Shown here piece after piece: positions 26,871 through 37,006 of a stretch of DNA of 64,000 nucleotides. The notes beneath the pieces were generated by a model. The model was not told the DNA's origin, searched no databases, and saw only the letters and a program-made list of their open reading frames with translations. The translations under genes were made by a program, and so were the position numbers. Each line of letters starts with the position of its first letter. The stretch's first letter is position 1. The stretch is from Argonema galeatum A003/A1 (lineage in GTDB: Bacteria > Cyanobacteriota > Cyanobacteriia > Cyanobacteriales > Aerosakkonemataceae), in assembly GCF_023333595.1 (NCBI RefSeq), contig NZ_JAIQZM010000014.1:1-64000 (forward strand), written 5' to 3'.

Positions 26871-27730
26871 TCTCCTACCTTCATTGCCGAAATAATTGCC
26901 TGCTGACTCACCGCCTTGTAAACACTATCCAAATACTGCATCACTACCTTAGCTGAAGCCGTATTAGATTCGGGATTTTTGGTAGCATCATTTGTTAAGG
27001 GGATATTTCCCAAAACATCTAAAACAGTCTCGCTACTTGGCGGCGGTACAATCACAACTAGGGAAGATTCTAAAGGCTCATCATATTGCCAAAACCGATC
27101 AATTTTTAGAGGATATTGGGGTTGGGAAATAGCAGCTTCTCCCTTGTTACCCTGCTCAATAGATCCTCGGCTTCGCATCTGTCGAAGTGCTTCGATAATT
27201 TGTTCCTTAGTGCGACCTCGCAGCTGAAATAATACAAAGGGGTCTTCGCTGAAGCGATCGGCTAACAAATAATATACCGCTCCAATATGTTTGCAGGGAT
27301 TAGCTTGATCGGGACAACTACACTGGCTGCGAACATCATCCAACCGGAATGGAAACAAACTCAAACCATTTCCAGTGAAGACTTGCTCAATATTGGTTGG
27401 CATTTCTCCTGCTAATAGTTTAGCAGAAAATATCGCCTTTTGCGACATGGTTTCAATTACATATTGCCATTCTTCATCGGTGAACGATTCCAGCCATATA
27501 GAAACTTGATAAGGTTCTACTTCTGTGCCCTGAACTCTGGCAAATACCTTTTGACTTTGAAACTCTATGCTGAGGACGTTTCCCTGCCTTGCATAGACCC
27601 GCGCACGTTCCAAACGCTTTTTGAAACGGTAGGAATCTAGGAGTTCCAGCCAGCGTTCTACCCACCATTCGCGACTAGGCAGGAGTGCTGCACCGTCATC
27701 CTTATGATATATATTAGAAAGGCGGTTCAT
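26867..27730 (-). CDS. SWIM zinc-finger protein
   Basis: 287 residues with a clear SWIM motif in the middle: C-x-C (CSC) then C-x-H (CKH) inside RSQCSCPDQANPCKHIGAVY. The motif binds zinc and contacts DNA or protein. In bacteria such proteins are commonly encoded beside SNF2 helicases, and a SNF2 gene lies 1.5 kb upstream on the same strand, separated here by a sulfotransferase gene on the opposite strand and a nest of repeats. The C-terminal part (FWQYDEPLESSLVVIVPPPSSETVLD) is conserved in cyanobacterial homologues. It overlaps the following small gene by 4 bases. It probably acts with the helicase on chromatin or DNA-protein complexes; this is inferred from context. Confidence 0.85.
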   Translation of the reverse strand: MNRLSNIYHKDDGAALLPSREWWVERWLELLDSYRFKKRLERARVYARQGNVLSIEFQSQKVFARVQGTEVEPYQVSIWLESFTDEEWQYVIETMSQKAIFSAKLLAGEMPTNIEQVFTGNGLSLFPFRLDDVRSQCSCPDQANPCKHIGAVYYLLADRFSEDPFVLFQLRGRTKEQIIEALRQMRSRGSIEQGNKGEAAISQPQYPLKIDRFWQYDEPLESSLVVIVPPPSSETVLDVLGNIPLTNDATKNPESNTASAKVVMQYLDSVYKAVSQQAIISAMKVGE

Positions 27731-27803
27731 TTTTATACTCGATTATGGTTTAAGGGCTAGTTTTTGAAGCTGATGACCTAAAGCTTGTAGGAGATCATTT
27801 ACC

Positions 27804-28706
27804 ATGATACAACCAAATCTGTTTATTTTTGGTAGCGAACGCAGTGGAACGACTTTATTATGCGCTCTTTTATCTGAACATTCTCAAGTTTTTGCTCTCA
27901 ACGAAAGCTTTATATTCCACATATATGCACGGAGCAAAGGTTTTAGAAAGCTGTCTAATGCTTGGATTTATGCAGTTTTATCTCACTTGCTACATCTGCC
28001 ATCGGCTGAATATCTAGTTCCCGCAGTGGAGGCAAAGAAATATTTAGCTAAACTGCACGATAGATATTATTTAAGCGATGTTGGACAAACTCAAGAGAAT
28101 TGGTTGACACAGTATTTGGATTATCTCGATCCTTCCCCGATTTTAAGTAAAGCTGAAAAAGGCGAACTTACTCTAATTGAAATGTTTAACACGGTCTATT
28201 CCCAGCTGGTTCCTATCGCACATAAAAATAAGATAATTTTTGGAGAAAAAACTCCTTATCATCTCTATCTTTCCCCTTGGATTTGCTCTCTTTATCCCCA
28301 AACAAAGATCGTCACCATAATTCGCAACCCGATCGCTAATGTAGCGGCAATTTATAAACGCTTTCCCGGAGAAGATCTGCAAACAGCCATCAACTTATAT
28401 TTAAGTTATCACGATCGTAGATTTAAGTTTTTGTATGAAGGCAATAAATCCTTAGTCATTCGCTATGAAGATTTAATTCTAAGTACTGAAGCAACCCTTA
28501 CTAATATTTATCATTACCTCAATACCGAGACTGTAAAAATTAATAGGGAGTTTAATTATTACATAAAACAAGGATATGTGGGAAATAAAATTGATCTGGG
28601 ACGGGATTTGAGTTTAAGACAAGTGTTTAACGAAAAACAAAAATTGTTGATTAGAGATAGGTGTAGACCGATTTTTGAAAAATTCTATTCGGAAGAACTT
28701 GATTGA
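27804..28706 (+). CDS. Sulfotransferase family protein
   Basis: 300 residues with the PAPS-binding signature of sulfotransferases. The 5'-phosphosulfate loop is FIFGSERSGTTLL near the N-terminus (residues about 7-19). The 3'-phosphate site is IVTIIRNPIANVAAIYKRF around residues 172-190, followed by a YHDRRFKFL tract and a late VIRYEDLI motif typical of the family. It would transfer sulfate from PAPS to a carbohydrate, peptide or lipid acceptor; the acceptor cannot be told. TAGGAG lies 11 bases before the ATG. The gene is alone on its strand between the SWIM and SNF2 genes and is AT-richer than they are, which suggests insertion into a former SWIM-SNF2 pair. Confidence 0.82.
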   Translation: MIQPNLFIFGSERSGTTLLCALLSEHSQVFALNESFIFHIYARSKGFRKLSNAWIYAVLSHLLHLPSAEYLVPAVEAKKYLAKLHDRYYLSDVGQTQENWLTQYLDYLDPSPILSKAEKGELTLIEMFNTVYSQLVPIAHKNKIIFGEKTPYHLYLSPWICSLYPQTKIVTIIRNPIANVAAIYKRFPGEDLQTAINLYLSYHDRRFKFLYEGNKSLVIRYEDLILSTEATLTNIYHYLNTETVKINREFNYYIKQGYVGNKIDLGRDLSLRQVFNEKQKLLIRDRCRPIFEKFYSEELD

Positions 28707-28753
28707 GTTTTGAGCTTTGAGGGTGGACACCAATACTGTTCTGTTTAAAAATT

Positions 28754-28863
28754 GTAGGTTGGGTTGAAATACAGCGCCTTTCAGATGAGTGAGGTACATA
28801 GAAACCGGGTTTCTGCCGTGTACTTCATCCGACTGCAAGCCGCTGTAACGAAACCCAACCTAC
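28754..28863. mobile_element. Palindromic element carrying a second palindromic repeat
   Basis: Outer arms GTAGGTTGGGTT and AACCCAACCTAC enclose a repeat with ACAGCG...CGCTGT ends and an AGAAACCGGGTTTCT core. Confidence 0.75.
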
Positions 28864-28961
28864 GAAAGTTTGCGCTTAGAACCGATCCGAACAGTATTGG
28901 GGTGTGCACGGCCTACCTTACAATTATTCATACAGCGGTTACCGCTGTAATGCGGTACAAT

Positions 28962-29119
28962 ACAGCGGCTTGCAAGTGGGTGAGGTACAGGTAAATTGTA
29001 GGGGCGGGTTTTGCCATGATTCTTGTCGGTTAGCCACAAATTATTTGCCAAACCCGCCCCTACGAACGCGCTATGAAGAAAATCATTTTATTGTACCTCA
29101 CGCGGCTGCAAGCCGCTGT
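28962..29119. mobile_element. Palindromic element with GTAGGGGCGGG element nested inside
   Basis: Outer arms ACAGCGGCTTGCAAGTGGGT and its partner ending GCAAGCCGCTGT (TGTACCTCAC side). Inner element 28998-29063 runs GTAGGGGCGGGTTTTGCC to GGCAAA-type CCCGCCCCTAC. Confidence 0.75.
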
Positions 29120-29226
29120 AAATACCAAGGCAACCGCTGTATTTATCGGTTTGATAATTGCTGCTAGTGTACCTCATAACAGCGGTTTTCGGTCTAAGTC
29201 AAAACTGATTTCAGTATAGCTATTTG

Positions 29227-32200
29227 TCATTCTGCCTCCTCGTCAATCACAGCACTGCGATCGAGCAATAGTAAGTTACGCAATTGATCGGTATCCAATT
29301 CGGTCAGCCAATGTTCGCCAGCACCTACAACTTGTTCGGCTAGTGCTTTTTTACTTTCAATCAAATCGTGTATTTTTTCTTCCAAAGTGCCATTACAGAC
29401 AAATTTATGCACTTGAACATTGCGAGTTTGACCGATGCGAAATACCCGGTCTGTTGCCTGATTTTCTACAGCGGGATTCCACCATCTGTCGAAGTGAAAA
29501 ACATGATTTGCCCGCGTCAAGTTAAGGCCAACACCACCAGCTTTGAGGGAAAGAATCATGATTCTTGGCCCTTGCGGATCGTTTTGGAATCTGTCTATCA
29601 TTTCTTCTCTTTGGTTTTTGGTAGTGCTGCCATATAAAAACAGGACTTCTCGGCCAAGTTGCTTTTCCAAATGCGGTTTGAGCAGTTTTCCCCATTCGGC
29701 AAATTGAGTGAAAATTAAGGCGCGTTCGGCGAAGCCGTTGCGTAGGGAATCGCCTTCCAAAATTAATTCTTCCAACATTTCCTCCAGACGCTGAAGCTTT
29801 CCAGAACGATGTCGATCGCCTACTGTTGCTTCTTTTAAGAATTGCGCTGGATGATTGCAGATTTGTTTCAATTTTACTAACAGCGCCAAAATCATTCCTC
29901 GTCGTTGAATACCATCAGATTCTTCAATTTCAGCTAGAGATTCTTCGACCAATTTTTGATAAAGCGCTGCCTGTTCCTCAGCCAGACCGCAAAATACGGT
30001 CATTTCTTGTTTTTCTGGCAAATCTTGAATTATTTCGCGGTCACTTTTGAGGCGACGAAGGATAAATGGTTGGACGAGCGATCGCAGTGTCTTTAAAGAA
30101 TTTGTATCGCCGTACTTTTCAATGGGAATTCCAAACCGGCGCTGGAAGAAATTACGCTGCCCCAAATAACCTGGATTGAGAAAATCTAAAATTGACCATA
30201 GTTCTTGCAGCCTATTTTCCACTGGCGTTCCTGTCAACGCAATGCGAAATGTACTTGACAATTGCCGCAAAGCCTGGGACTGCTTTGTTTCTGGATTTTT
30301 GATGTTTTGGGCTTCATCTAGCACTACACCCTGCCAAGAAATGCTCTGCAAATCTTTGGCATCTCGAAAAGCTAGTGCATAACTGGTGATAATCAAATCC
30401 TTATCTTTGATTGCTTTAGCAAAGACTTTTCCTTTAGCGCGTTTATCACCGTGATGCACTAACAGTTTTAAAGTTGGGCCGAATTTTTTTACTTCTCTTT
30501 CCCAGTTACCTAAAACTGATGTTGGGCAAACTATTAATGTTGGTTTTTCCAGTGTGTTCTGTTCTTGCAGATAAAGTAAAAATGCGATCAACTGAATGGT
30601 TTTTCCCAATCCCATGTCGTCTGCGAGACAAGCACCTAAGCTCCAACGCTCTAAAAAAGCTAGCCACCCAGCACCTAATGCTTGATATGGACGCAATTGA
30701 CCTTGGAAAGTGGCAGGAACTGCGATCGCTTCTACCTTCTTATTACCAGTTAGAGTGGTAATCAACTCCTGTAGCGCCCCCGATGCCTCAAAGCTGACAA
30801 CTGGCAGTTTTTCAATTGTTTGAGTATCCCCGCTACCAAGGCGCAGAGCATCTTCCAGGGAGAGGGCCACATCGTCTTTGCGACTGACAAAAAATGCTTG
30901 TGCTGCTTTGATATCCTGGGGTCGCAATTCTACCCACTCCCCGTTAATTTCCGCTAGTGGAGTTTTAAGCGCTACCAAGCGATCGAATTCCTTCTTGGAT
31001 AGTCTTTGTCCGCCAATAGATAATTCCCACTTAAAGTTCAGCAGACTCTGCAAACCCAAACGCTCATTCTTTTTGATTTGGGGAGTATCTGCTTTTATAC
31101 TCAAACCTAAACGACTTGCCCATCCGTCGCGATTTGCTAAACTGGGCGGCAAAATTACCCCTAATCCGCTATCTTGGAAGCGCCAAGAACCCGTTTTGAT
31201 AAATTCGTATGCTTGCAAGGGATTGAGGCGACAAGACTGGGGAGATGGAGTTTCCAAACTGGGTTCAATAACAGGCATTAGTCTAGCAGCTAAACCCAAA
31301 CCTCTAAGAAAAGTTTCCTGGGGTAATTCGATATTTCTTCCTTGGAAAACGAGACGCTCAACTGCATTATTCCAGATAGTTGCCGCATCTACCAAAAATT
31401 CTGGATCGTCTACGGCTTGCAAACAATATTCTAACGTCCAGTCTGTCTCGCCCTGTCTTGGAGGATGAACTTTAAAGCAGGTGCAAAACAAACTTTGACC
31501 AGTCAAGAATGGTTTTAATGGTGCAATCCAGCTATTGAGGGTTGCTTGCAAACGTTCTACTGCTTGGGCTTCTGCCGTCATAGTACCAGACTCGCTTCCC
31601 AACCCTTTCAGCCACTCTCCCACAATCGATTCGGTCGCTGGTGGAGACTGTGTACTGACAACATTTCGCACTTTGGCATCTATCGTGTTACTTAAGAATT
31701 GCAGCAACAGTTCTTTTGGTTCTGGTGGCAAATCGATATTGGGATATGAAAATTTCTCTCCCAGTTTTTGATAAGTGCGACAAGCGGTGGGCATCTGCTG
31801 GGCGAATTTTTGCAGACGAGATCGATCGGCGGCGCTATCGATAACTGGTTGCCAGGAAGCGATCGCATTCCCATCTTCACTTTTGTTAAGTACTGGTAAA
31901 AATTTACACCGAGCGATTAAATCGATACTCCACCGCGCTATATGCGACCAAAAACGTAAATCTCTGCCCAAAAACGAGTCAGATCCATTAACTGAGCCAA
32001 GAGGCAAAGCAGTCAAAAATGCGATCGCTTCCAGGGAATTCAGACAAATTCCCTCAACTTGCCAAGGATACAGATATTGCCAAGACGAAGTTTCCTCACC
32101 TGTACTTTCTGAGAGTGCAGTCCCAGAATTCCAGGGAGAAATTGGCTCGTTATTTCCTCGATCGATATGACTTGGTAATGCCAAAGTTTGTAATTGCCAT

Positions 32201-32505
32201 CGCCTCGAAGATAGAGAAATATCGCTGCTAGCAACCTTTGTTTTCCGACTTTGCTTGGTAACAGTTTTACCTGCTTTAGAAGATGCTTCATCTGGTAGAA
32301 AAACATCATCAGGCAAAACCTGGCTCAGATGAGGTAAAGATTTCAAGTAGGCGATCAGATCCGCTGGATTCATCGCCAATGGATGAGGCGGCACAGTTCC
32401 AGATTGAGAAGACGCTCCAGCAGCAATTCTGCGCCAAGTTTCTCCCCAAATGAATAGATAGCCACCCTGAGATTGAACTAACCAACTACCGTGTAAAATT
32501 GCCAT
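29227..32505 (-). CDS. SNF2 family DEAD/DEAH-box helicase
   Basis: A 1092-residue Swi2/Snf2-type ATPase. The N-terminal half (about 1-480) is poorly conserved and followed by a SNF2-associated region (about 490-610). The two RecA-like lobes hold the Walker A motif in DDMGLGKTIQ, the DEAQ box in VVLDEAQNIKNPE, LTGTPVENR, then the second-lobe motifs ILSLKAGGVGLNL and ATDRVFRIGQ. It is expected to translocate on double-stranded DNA and displace bound proteins such as RNA polymerase (RapA/HepA-like). The SWIM protein on the same strand downstream is the usual partner. The start at 32505 gives the typical MAILHGSW N-terminus of cyanobacterial homologues. Confidence 0.92.
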   Translation of the reverse strand: MAILHGSWLVQSQGGYLFIWGETWRRIAAGASSQSGTVPPHPLAMNPADLIAYLKSLPHLSQVLPDDVFLPDEASSKAGKTVTKQSRKTKVASSDISLSSRRWQLQTLALPSHIDRGNNEPISPWNSGTALSESTGEETSSWQYLYPWQVEGICLNSLEAIAFLTALPLGSVNGSDSFLGRDLRFWSHIARWSIDLIARCKFLPVLNKSEDGNAIASWQPVIDSAADRSRLQKFAQQMPTACRTYQKLGEKFSYPNIDLPPEPKELLLQFLSNTIDAKVRNVVSTQSPPATESIVGEWLKGLGSESGTMTAEAQAVERLQATLNSWIAPLKPFLTGQSLFCTCFKVHPPRQGETDWTLEYCLQAVDDPEFLVDAATIWNNAVERLVFQGRNIELPQETFLRGLGLAARLMPVIEPSLETPSPQSCRLNPLQAYEFIKTGSWRFQDSGLGVILPPSLANRDGWASRLGLSIKADTPQIKKNERLGLQSLLNFKWELSIGGQRLSKKEFDRLVALKTPLAEINGEWVELRPQDIKAAQAFFVSRKDDVALSLEDALRLGSGDTQTIEKLPVVSFEASGALQELITTLTGNKKVEAIAVPATFQGQLRPYQALGAGWLAFLERWSLGACLADDMGLGKTIQLIAFLLYLQEQNTLEKPTLIVCPTSVLGNWEREVKKFGPTLKLLVHHGDKRAKGKVFAKAIKDKDLIITSYALAFRDAKDLQSISWQGVVLDEAQNIKNPETKQSQALRQLSSTFRIALTGTPVENRLQELWSILDFLNPGYLGQRNFFQRRFGIPIEKYGDTNSLKTLRSLVQPFILRRLKSDREIIQDLPEKQEMTVFCGLAEEQAALYQKLVEESLAEIEESDGIQRRGMILALLVKLKQICNHPAQFLKEATVGDRHRSGKLQRLEEMLEELILEGDSLRNGFAERALIFTQFAEWGKLLKPHLEKQLGREVLFLYGSTTKNQREEMIDRFQNDPQGPRIMILSLKAGGVGLNLTRANHVFHFDRWWNPAVENQATDRVFRIGQTRNVQVHKFVCNGTLEEKIHDLIESKKALAEQVVGAGEHWLTELDTDQLRNLLLLDRSAVIDEEAE

Positions 32506-32625
32506 TTAAAAACTTCTCAAACTTTTTTCTAAACAGTTTCAATCATTCGATTTTGGATGAAAGGATTTTGGCTCTTTCGGAGTTGCTATGCTTTTGTTCA
32601 TTTTAAGAACATTTTTATTTCTTTT

Positions 32626-32708
32626 CTCCTATGCTCCTCTGCCCCTCTGCCCCTCTGCCCCTCTGCCCCTAGCCCCTAGCCCCTCTTCCTCTAGCCCCTA
32701 GCCCCTAG
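32626..32708. repeat. CCCCTCTG / CCCCTAG short tandem repeats
   Basis: Four CCCCTCTG-like octamers run into CCCCTAG heptamers, in the divergent region between the helicase and pnp. Similar CCCTAG tracts occur at 26333-26362 and 36975-37003. Confidence 0.85.
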
Positions 32709-32758
32709 ATCAGTGCTAGGATTGCCACAGATAAAGAAGTGTAATACAAAAGGACCGA

Positions 32759-34915
32759 ATGGTAGAGATAGACAAATCTATATCCTTTGATGGAAGGGAT
32801 ATTCGACTGAAGGTTGGCCTCCTTGCTCAACAGGCTGGTGGTTCCTTGTTGATTCAATCGGGAGAGACGACCGTATTAGTGACGGCAACTCGCTCTAGTG
32901 CCAGAGAGAACATCGATTTTCTACCTTTGTTGGTGGATTACGAAGAAAGAATGTATGCCGCCGGTAGGATTCCAGGCGGTTTCTTGCGCCGGGAAGGCCG
33001 TCCGCCAGAAAAAGTGGTTCTCACGAGCCGTCTGATTGACAGACCGCTGCGTCCCTTGTTTCCCAGTTGGCTGCGAGATGACATTCAAATTGTCGCCACA
33101 ACGCTATCAATGGATGAGCTAGTACCGCCCGATGTGCTGGCTGTGACTGGTGCTTCCGTAGCGGTGCTGTTAGCCAAGATCCCGTTCAATGGGCCGATGG
33201 CGGCGGTGCGGGTAGGATTGGTTGGGGATGACTTTATTATTAACCCCACATACGCGGAGATGGATGCCGGGGATTTGGATTTGATCGTAGCAGGTTCTCC
33301 CGAAGGCGTGATTATGGTGGAAGCGGGGGCAAACGAGTTGCCAGAAGCAGACATCATTGAAGCTATTGACTTTGGCTATGAAGCGGTGCGGGATCTAATT
33401 GCTGCTCAGCAAGAGTTGCTCAAAGAACTAGGCATTGAGCAGGTTTACGAGACGCGACCGGAAGTAGACTTAACACTGGCGAATTTTATTCGCGATCGCG
33501 CCACAAGTCCGATCAAAAGCATCTTGTCCCGGTTTGAACTGGAGAAAGCCGCTCGCGATCAAGCATTGGATGAGATTAAAGCATCTGTGCAAAGTGCGAT
33601 CGCAGAACTGCCTGAACAAGATCCCATCCGAATCATCACAGCCTCTGACAGCAAAGCGCTGGGCAACCTTTTCAAAGACATCACCAAGCAGATGATGCGC
33701 CGCCAAATCGTCGAAGATGGCGTCCGCGTCGATGGTCGCAAACTCGACGAAGTGCGACCAGTCTCTTGTCGCGTCGGACTATTACCCCGACGAGTCCACG
33801 GTTGCGGTTTGTTTAACCGAGGACAAACCCAAGTCTTGTCCGCCGTCACCCTGGGAACTCCAGGCGATGCCCAAGCAATGGGAGATGACCTCCATCCAGA
33901 AGATGCCAAGCGTTATCTACACCATTACAATTTCCCGCCTTACTCAGTGGGAGAAACCAAACCCATGCGTGCCCCCGGACGCCGGGAAATCGGTCACGGA
34001 GCCTTGGCAGAACGAGCCCTAGTCCCCGTATTGCCTACCAAAGAACAATTCCCCTACGTCATCCGCGTAGTCTCGGAAGTGCTTTCTTCCAACGGTTCCA
34101 CCTCGATGGGTTCCGTATGCGGTTCCACCCTAGCATTGATGGATGCTGGCGTTCCCATTTCCAAACCCGTCAGCGGTGCCGCTATGGGCTTGATTAAGGA
34201 AGGCGAAGAAATTCGTATCCTCACGGATATTCAGGGTATTGAAGACTTCCTGGGCGATATGGACTTCAAGGTGGCAGGCACGGATACCGGCATTACGGCT
34301 TTGCAGATGGACATGAAAATCAATGGTCTGTCTTTAGATGTAATCGCCAAAGCCATCAATCAAGCTCGTCCGGCGCGACTGCACATCTTGGAGAAAATGC
34401 TGAGTGCGATCGACAAACCGCGCAGCGAAATGTCCCCATTTGCCCCCCGCCTACTCACCCTCAAAATCGATCAAGACCTCATTGGCCTTGTTATTGGCCC
34501 TGGTGGCAAGACGATTAAGGGTATTACAGAGGAAACTGGAGCCAAAATTGACCTTGAAGATGATGGCACAGTCACCATTTCTGCCCTAGATGTGGAAAAG
34601 GCAGAACGAGCCCGCAGTATTATCTTCAACATGACGCGCAAGCTGAACGAAGGAGATGTTTATGCCGGTCGCGTCACCAGGATTATCCCCATTGGTGCTT
34701 TTGTGGAATTTCTGCCCGGTAAGGAAGGAATGATTCACATTTCCCAACTGGCGGATTACCGAGTGGGCAAAGTGGAAGATGAAGTGGCAGTAGGCGATGA
34801 AGTGATTGTCAAAGTACGCGAAATCGACAACAAGGGACGTATCAATCTTACACGGCTGGGAATTCACCCGGATGAAGCCGCAGCAGCTCGTGCTAATAGT
34901 TCGGCCAAACGATAA
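32759..34915 (+). CDS. pnp: Polynucleotide phosphorylase
   Basis: 718 residues, normal length. PNPase is a trimeric 3'-5' exoribonuclease that phosphorolyses RNA to nucleoside diphosphates, and in cyanobacteria it also synthesises heteropolymeric tails. The order is RNase PH domain 1 (about 12-145), all-helical domain, RNase PH domain 2 (about 320-460, with [15 protein letters not shown] and [13 protein letters not shown]), a KH domain ([15 protein letters not shown]) and an S1 domain ([19 protein letters not shown]). AAAGGA precedes the ATG by 5 bases. A hairpin follows the stop. No anomalies. Confidence 0.97.
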   Translation: MVEIDKSISFDGRDIRLKVGLLAQQAGGSLLIQSGETTVLVTATRSSARENIDFLPLLVDYEERMYAAGRIPGGFLRREGRPPEKVVLTSRLIDRPLRPLFPSWLRDDIQIVATTLSMDELVPPDVLAVTGASVAVLLAKIPFNGPMAAVRVGLVGDDFIINPTYAEMDAGDLDLIVAGSPEGVIMVEAGANELPEADIIEAIDFGYEAVRDLIAAQQELLKELGIEQVYETRPEVDLTLANFIRDRATSPIKSILSRFELEKAARDQALDEIKASVQSAIAELPEQDPIRIITASDSKALGNLFKDITKQMMRRQIVEDGVRVDGRKLDEVRPVSCRVGLLPRRVHGCGLFNRGQTQVLSAVTLGTPGDAQAMGDDLHPEDAKRYLHHYNFPPYSVGETKPMRAPGRREIGHGALAERALVPVLPTKEQFPYVIRVVSEVLSSNGSTSMGSVCGSTLALMDAGVPISKPVSGAAMGLIKEGEEIRILTDIQGIEDFLGDMDFKVAGTDTGITALQMDMKINGLSLDVIAKAINQARPARLHILEKMLSAIDKPRSEMSPFAPRLLTLKIDQDLIGLVIGPGGKTIKGITEETGAKIDLEDDGTVTISALDVEKAERARSIIFNMTRKLNEGDVYAGRVTRIIPIGAFVEFLPGKEGMIHISQLADYRVGKVEDEVAVGDEVIVKVREIDNKGRINLTRLGIHPDEAAAARANSSAKR

Positions 34916-34935
34916 GCAGCAAAAGTGAGAAGGAA

Positions 34936-34977
34936 AAAAGCAAAAGAAAGACTGTTTTCTTTTCGCTTTTGCTTTTT
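34936..34977 (+). terminator. Hairpin downstream of pnp
   Basis: AAAAGCAAAAG...AAAGA pairs with TCTTTTCGCTTTTGCTTTT around a short loop, with a T-rich 3' side, 20 bases after the stop. Probably terminates pnp. Confidence 0.6.
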
Positions 34978-35052
34978 ACCTTTGCTGCAAAGTTTTGAAT
35001 TGTGAGTTAAATCCAAGTCGGGTAGCAACAGACTTGTATATGTTGTCTGATT

Positions 35053-35120
35053 GTAGGGGCGGGTTTTGCCCTAGAGATTGTTTGTTCGACAGAAGGGTTA
35101 TCTGCTTTCCCCGCCCCTAC
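35053..35120. repeat. GTAGGGGCGGG palindromic element
   Basis: Arms GTAGGGGCGGGTTTTGCC and CCCCGCCCCTAC. Same family as 28998-29063. Confidence 0.75.
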
Positions 35121-35247
35121 CATGCAATACTGAGCAGAAGTTACCGGGTTTGCGATCTGTAACATTTGAGGACGCAGGCGCAAAACGATCGCCAGAAAGC
35201 CGTAAACTGGTGTTTAAGTTTATTAGTCTTCGTACTTCAGAGTACCC

Positions 35248-35973
35248 GTGCGAAAAATCGTCATCGCTGGCAACTGGAAAATGTACAAAACCCAGACAGA
35301 AGCTCTGGAGTTTTTGCAAGGATTTATGCACAGTCTAGAAGAAACCCCGGATGATCGGGAAATAGTTCTGTGCCCTCCCTTCACCGATCTGGGCATCATA
35401 TCCAAGAGTTTGCACGGAAGTCGCGTGCAACTGGGTGCCCAAAACGTCCACTGGGAAGATTGTGGAGCCTACACTGGTGAAATTTCGGCCACCATGCTAA
35501 CCGAAATTGGGGTGCGTTATGTCATCGTCGGTCACAGCGAACGGCGTCAATACTTTGGCGAAACCGATGAAACTGTTAACAAACGGCTCAAAGCAGCTCA
35601 AAGCTACCACCTTACGCCGATTCTATGCGTGGGCGAAAGCAAGCAACAACGAGATGCTGGCGAAACCGAAGCGCTGATCGTCACCCAGTTGGAAAAAGGC
35701 TTGATTGGTGTGGATCAACACAATCTCATCATCGCTTATGAACCGATTTGGGCGATCGGCACTGGCGATACCTGCGAGACTAAGGAAGCAAACCGGGTGA
35801 TTGGCTTAATTCGTTCTCAGCTAACTAATCCTGATGTGCCGATTCAGTACGGCGGTTCCGTCAAGCCGGATAATATCGACGAAATTATGGCCCAGCCAGA
35901 AATCGATGGAGTCCTCGTGGGAGGTGCGAGTCTGCAACCGGACAGTTTTGCTCGGATTGTCAATTATCAGTAG
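35248..35973 (+). CDS. tpiA: Triosephosphate isomerase
   Basis: 241 residues from a GTG start, giving [15 protein letters not shown]. TpiA interconverts dihydroxyacetone phosphate and glyceraldehyde 3-phosphate in glycolysis and the Calvin cycle. The catalytic residues are visible: K in GNWKM, H in VGHSERR, and E in [11 protein letters not shown] with the flexible loop 6. The phosphate-binding YGGSVKPDN and VGGASL are near the end. folP follows on the same strand after 128 bases occupied by a repeat element, an order common in cyanobacteria. Confidence 0.96.
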   Translation: MRKIVIAGNWKMYKTQTEALEFLQGFMHSLEETPDDREIVLCPPFTDLGIISKSLHGSRVQLGAQNVHWEDCGAYTGEISATMLTEIGVRYVIVGHSERRQYFGETDETVNKRLKAAQSYHLTPILCVGESKQQRDAGETEALIVTQLEKGLIGVDQHNLIIAYEPIWAIGTGDTCETKEANRVIGLIRSQLTNPDVPIQYGGSVKPDNIDEIMAQPEIDGVLVGGASLQPDSFARIVNYQ

Positions 35974-35981
35974 TTAATAAG

Positions 35982-36080
35982 TAGGTGGGCATAATTAAAC
36001 GTAAAACTGCCGTGCCCTTAGAAACCCGGTTTCTTTGAGAAACCGGGTTTCTGGGTGTTCAGTTTATTTACGCCCACCTA
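35982..36080. mobile_element. Nested palindromic element between tpiA and folP
   Basis: Outer arms TAGGTGGGCATAATTAAAC and GTTTATTTACGCCCACCTA. The inner perfect palindrome AGAAACCCGGTTTCT+TTGAGAAACCGGGTTTCT lies at about 36019-36053. Confidence 0.75.
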
Positions 36081-36101
36081 TTTAGCTAACAGCTAAAAGT
36101 T

Positions 36102-36935
36102 ATGATGAACATTCGCGATCGCACCTTTAATTGGGGCCATAGCACATACCTGATGGGCGTCCTGAATGTGACGCCCGATAGTTTTAGCGACGGGGGAGAG
36201 TTCAGCGCCCCAAACTCTGCCTTAGCGCAAGCTCGATATTTGCTAGAGGCGGGTGCCGATATTCTTGATATTGGCGGTCAATCAACCCGCCCCGGTTCTG
36301 CTGACATCTCTAAAGAAGAAGAACTCGATCGCGTGCTGCCTATTGTAAACTCCATCCGCCAAGAGTCTTCTGTACCGATTTCTGTTGACACTACAAAAGC
36401 GTCTGTAGCGAGGGCCGCTGTTGCAGCAGGTGCTGATATGGTGAATGACATTTCCGGTGCCACTTTCGATCCAGAAATGTTGCCAACCGTAGCAGAATTG
36501 GGTGTTCCAATTGTGTTGATGCACATTCGCGGAACGCCCCAAACTATGCAGCGGATGACTGAATATCAGGATTTGGTTGGGGAGATTTACGAGTTTCTGG
36601 AAAGTCGAATTGCCGCTGCTGTAGCAGCTGGAATTGATAGAACGAAGATTATTGTTGACCCAGGTATCGGCTTTGCTAAGACTTCCAACCAAAACTTAGA
36701 AATTTTGCGACGACTAGCAGAATTTCGTTTGCTGGGATGTCCTATTTTAGTGGGGCCATCCCGCAAAAGTTTTATCGGTCATATTTTGAATCAACCCGAT
36801 CCAAAAGAGAGAGTTTGGGGAACTGGTGCAGCTTGTTGTGCGGCAATATCGTTTGGTGCCGATATCCTACGAGTTCACGACGTTAAAGAAATGCGGGATG
36901 TCTGTCGCGTCGCCGATGCCATCTTTCGATTTTAG
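36102..36935 (+). CDS. folP: Dihydropteroate synthase
   Basis: 277 residues. FolP joins p-aminobenzoate to dihydropterin pyrophosphate in folate synthesis and is the sulfonamide target. The signatures MGVLNVTPDSFSDGG, DIGGQSTRPGS, a PISVDTTKASVA strand, VNDISGA, IIVDPGIGFAKT and VGPSRKSFIG are in the standard order of the TIM barrel. Two ATG codons in tandem (36102 and 36105) are possible starts. It follows tpiA on the same strand. Confidence 0.96.
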   Translation: MMNIRDRTFNWGHSTYLMGVLNVTPDSFSDGGEFSAPNSALAQARYLLEAGADILDIGGQSTRPGSADISKEEELDRVLPIVNSIRQESSVPISVDTTKASVARAAVAAGADMVNDISGATFDPEMLPTVAELGVPIVLMHIRGTPQTMQRMTEYQDLVGEIYEFLESRIAAAVAAGIDRTKIIVDPGIGFAKTSNQNLEILRRLAEFRLLGCPILVGPSRKSFIGHILNQPDPKERVWGTGAACCAAISFGADILRVHDVKEMRDVCRVADAIFRF

Positions 36936-37006
36936 TTGGAATCGTTGGTTAAAATTTAACCGCAAATGCAGTCACCAGTCCCCAGTCCCTAGCCTCTAGC
37001 TATACA

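Larger units (their letters stand above)
28707..29226. other. Repeat nest between sulfotransferase and helicase genes
   Basis: About 520 bases made almost wholly of palindromic repeats: 28754-28863, a small ACAGCGG/CCGCTGT palindrome (28931-28948) and 28962-29119 with an inner element. No gene. Confidence 0.75.

Noticed and set aside
28764..29167. Short ORFs between the sulfotransferase and helicase
   Set aside because: They run through palindromic repeats and have no conserved sequence.
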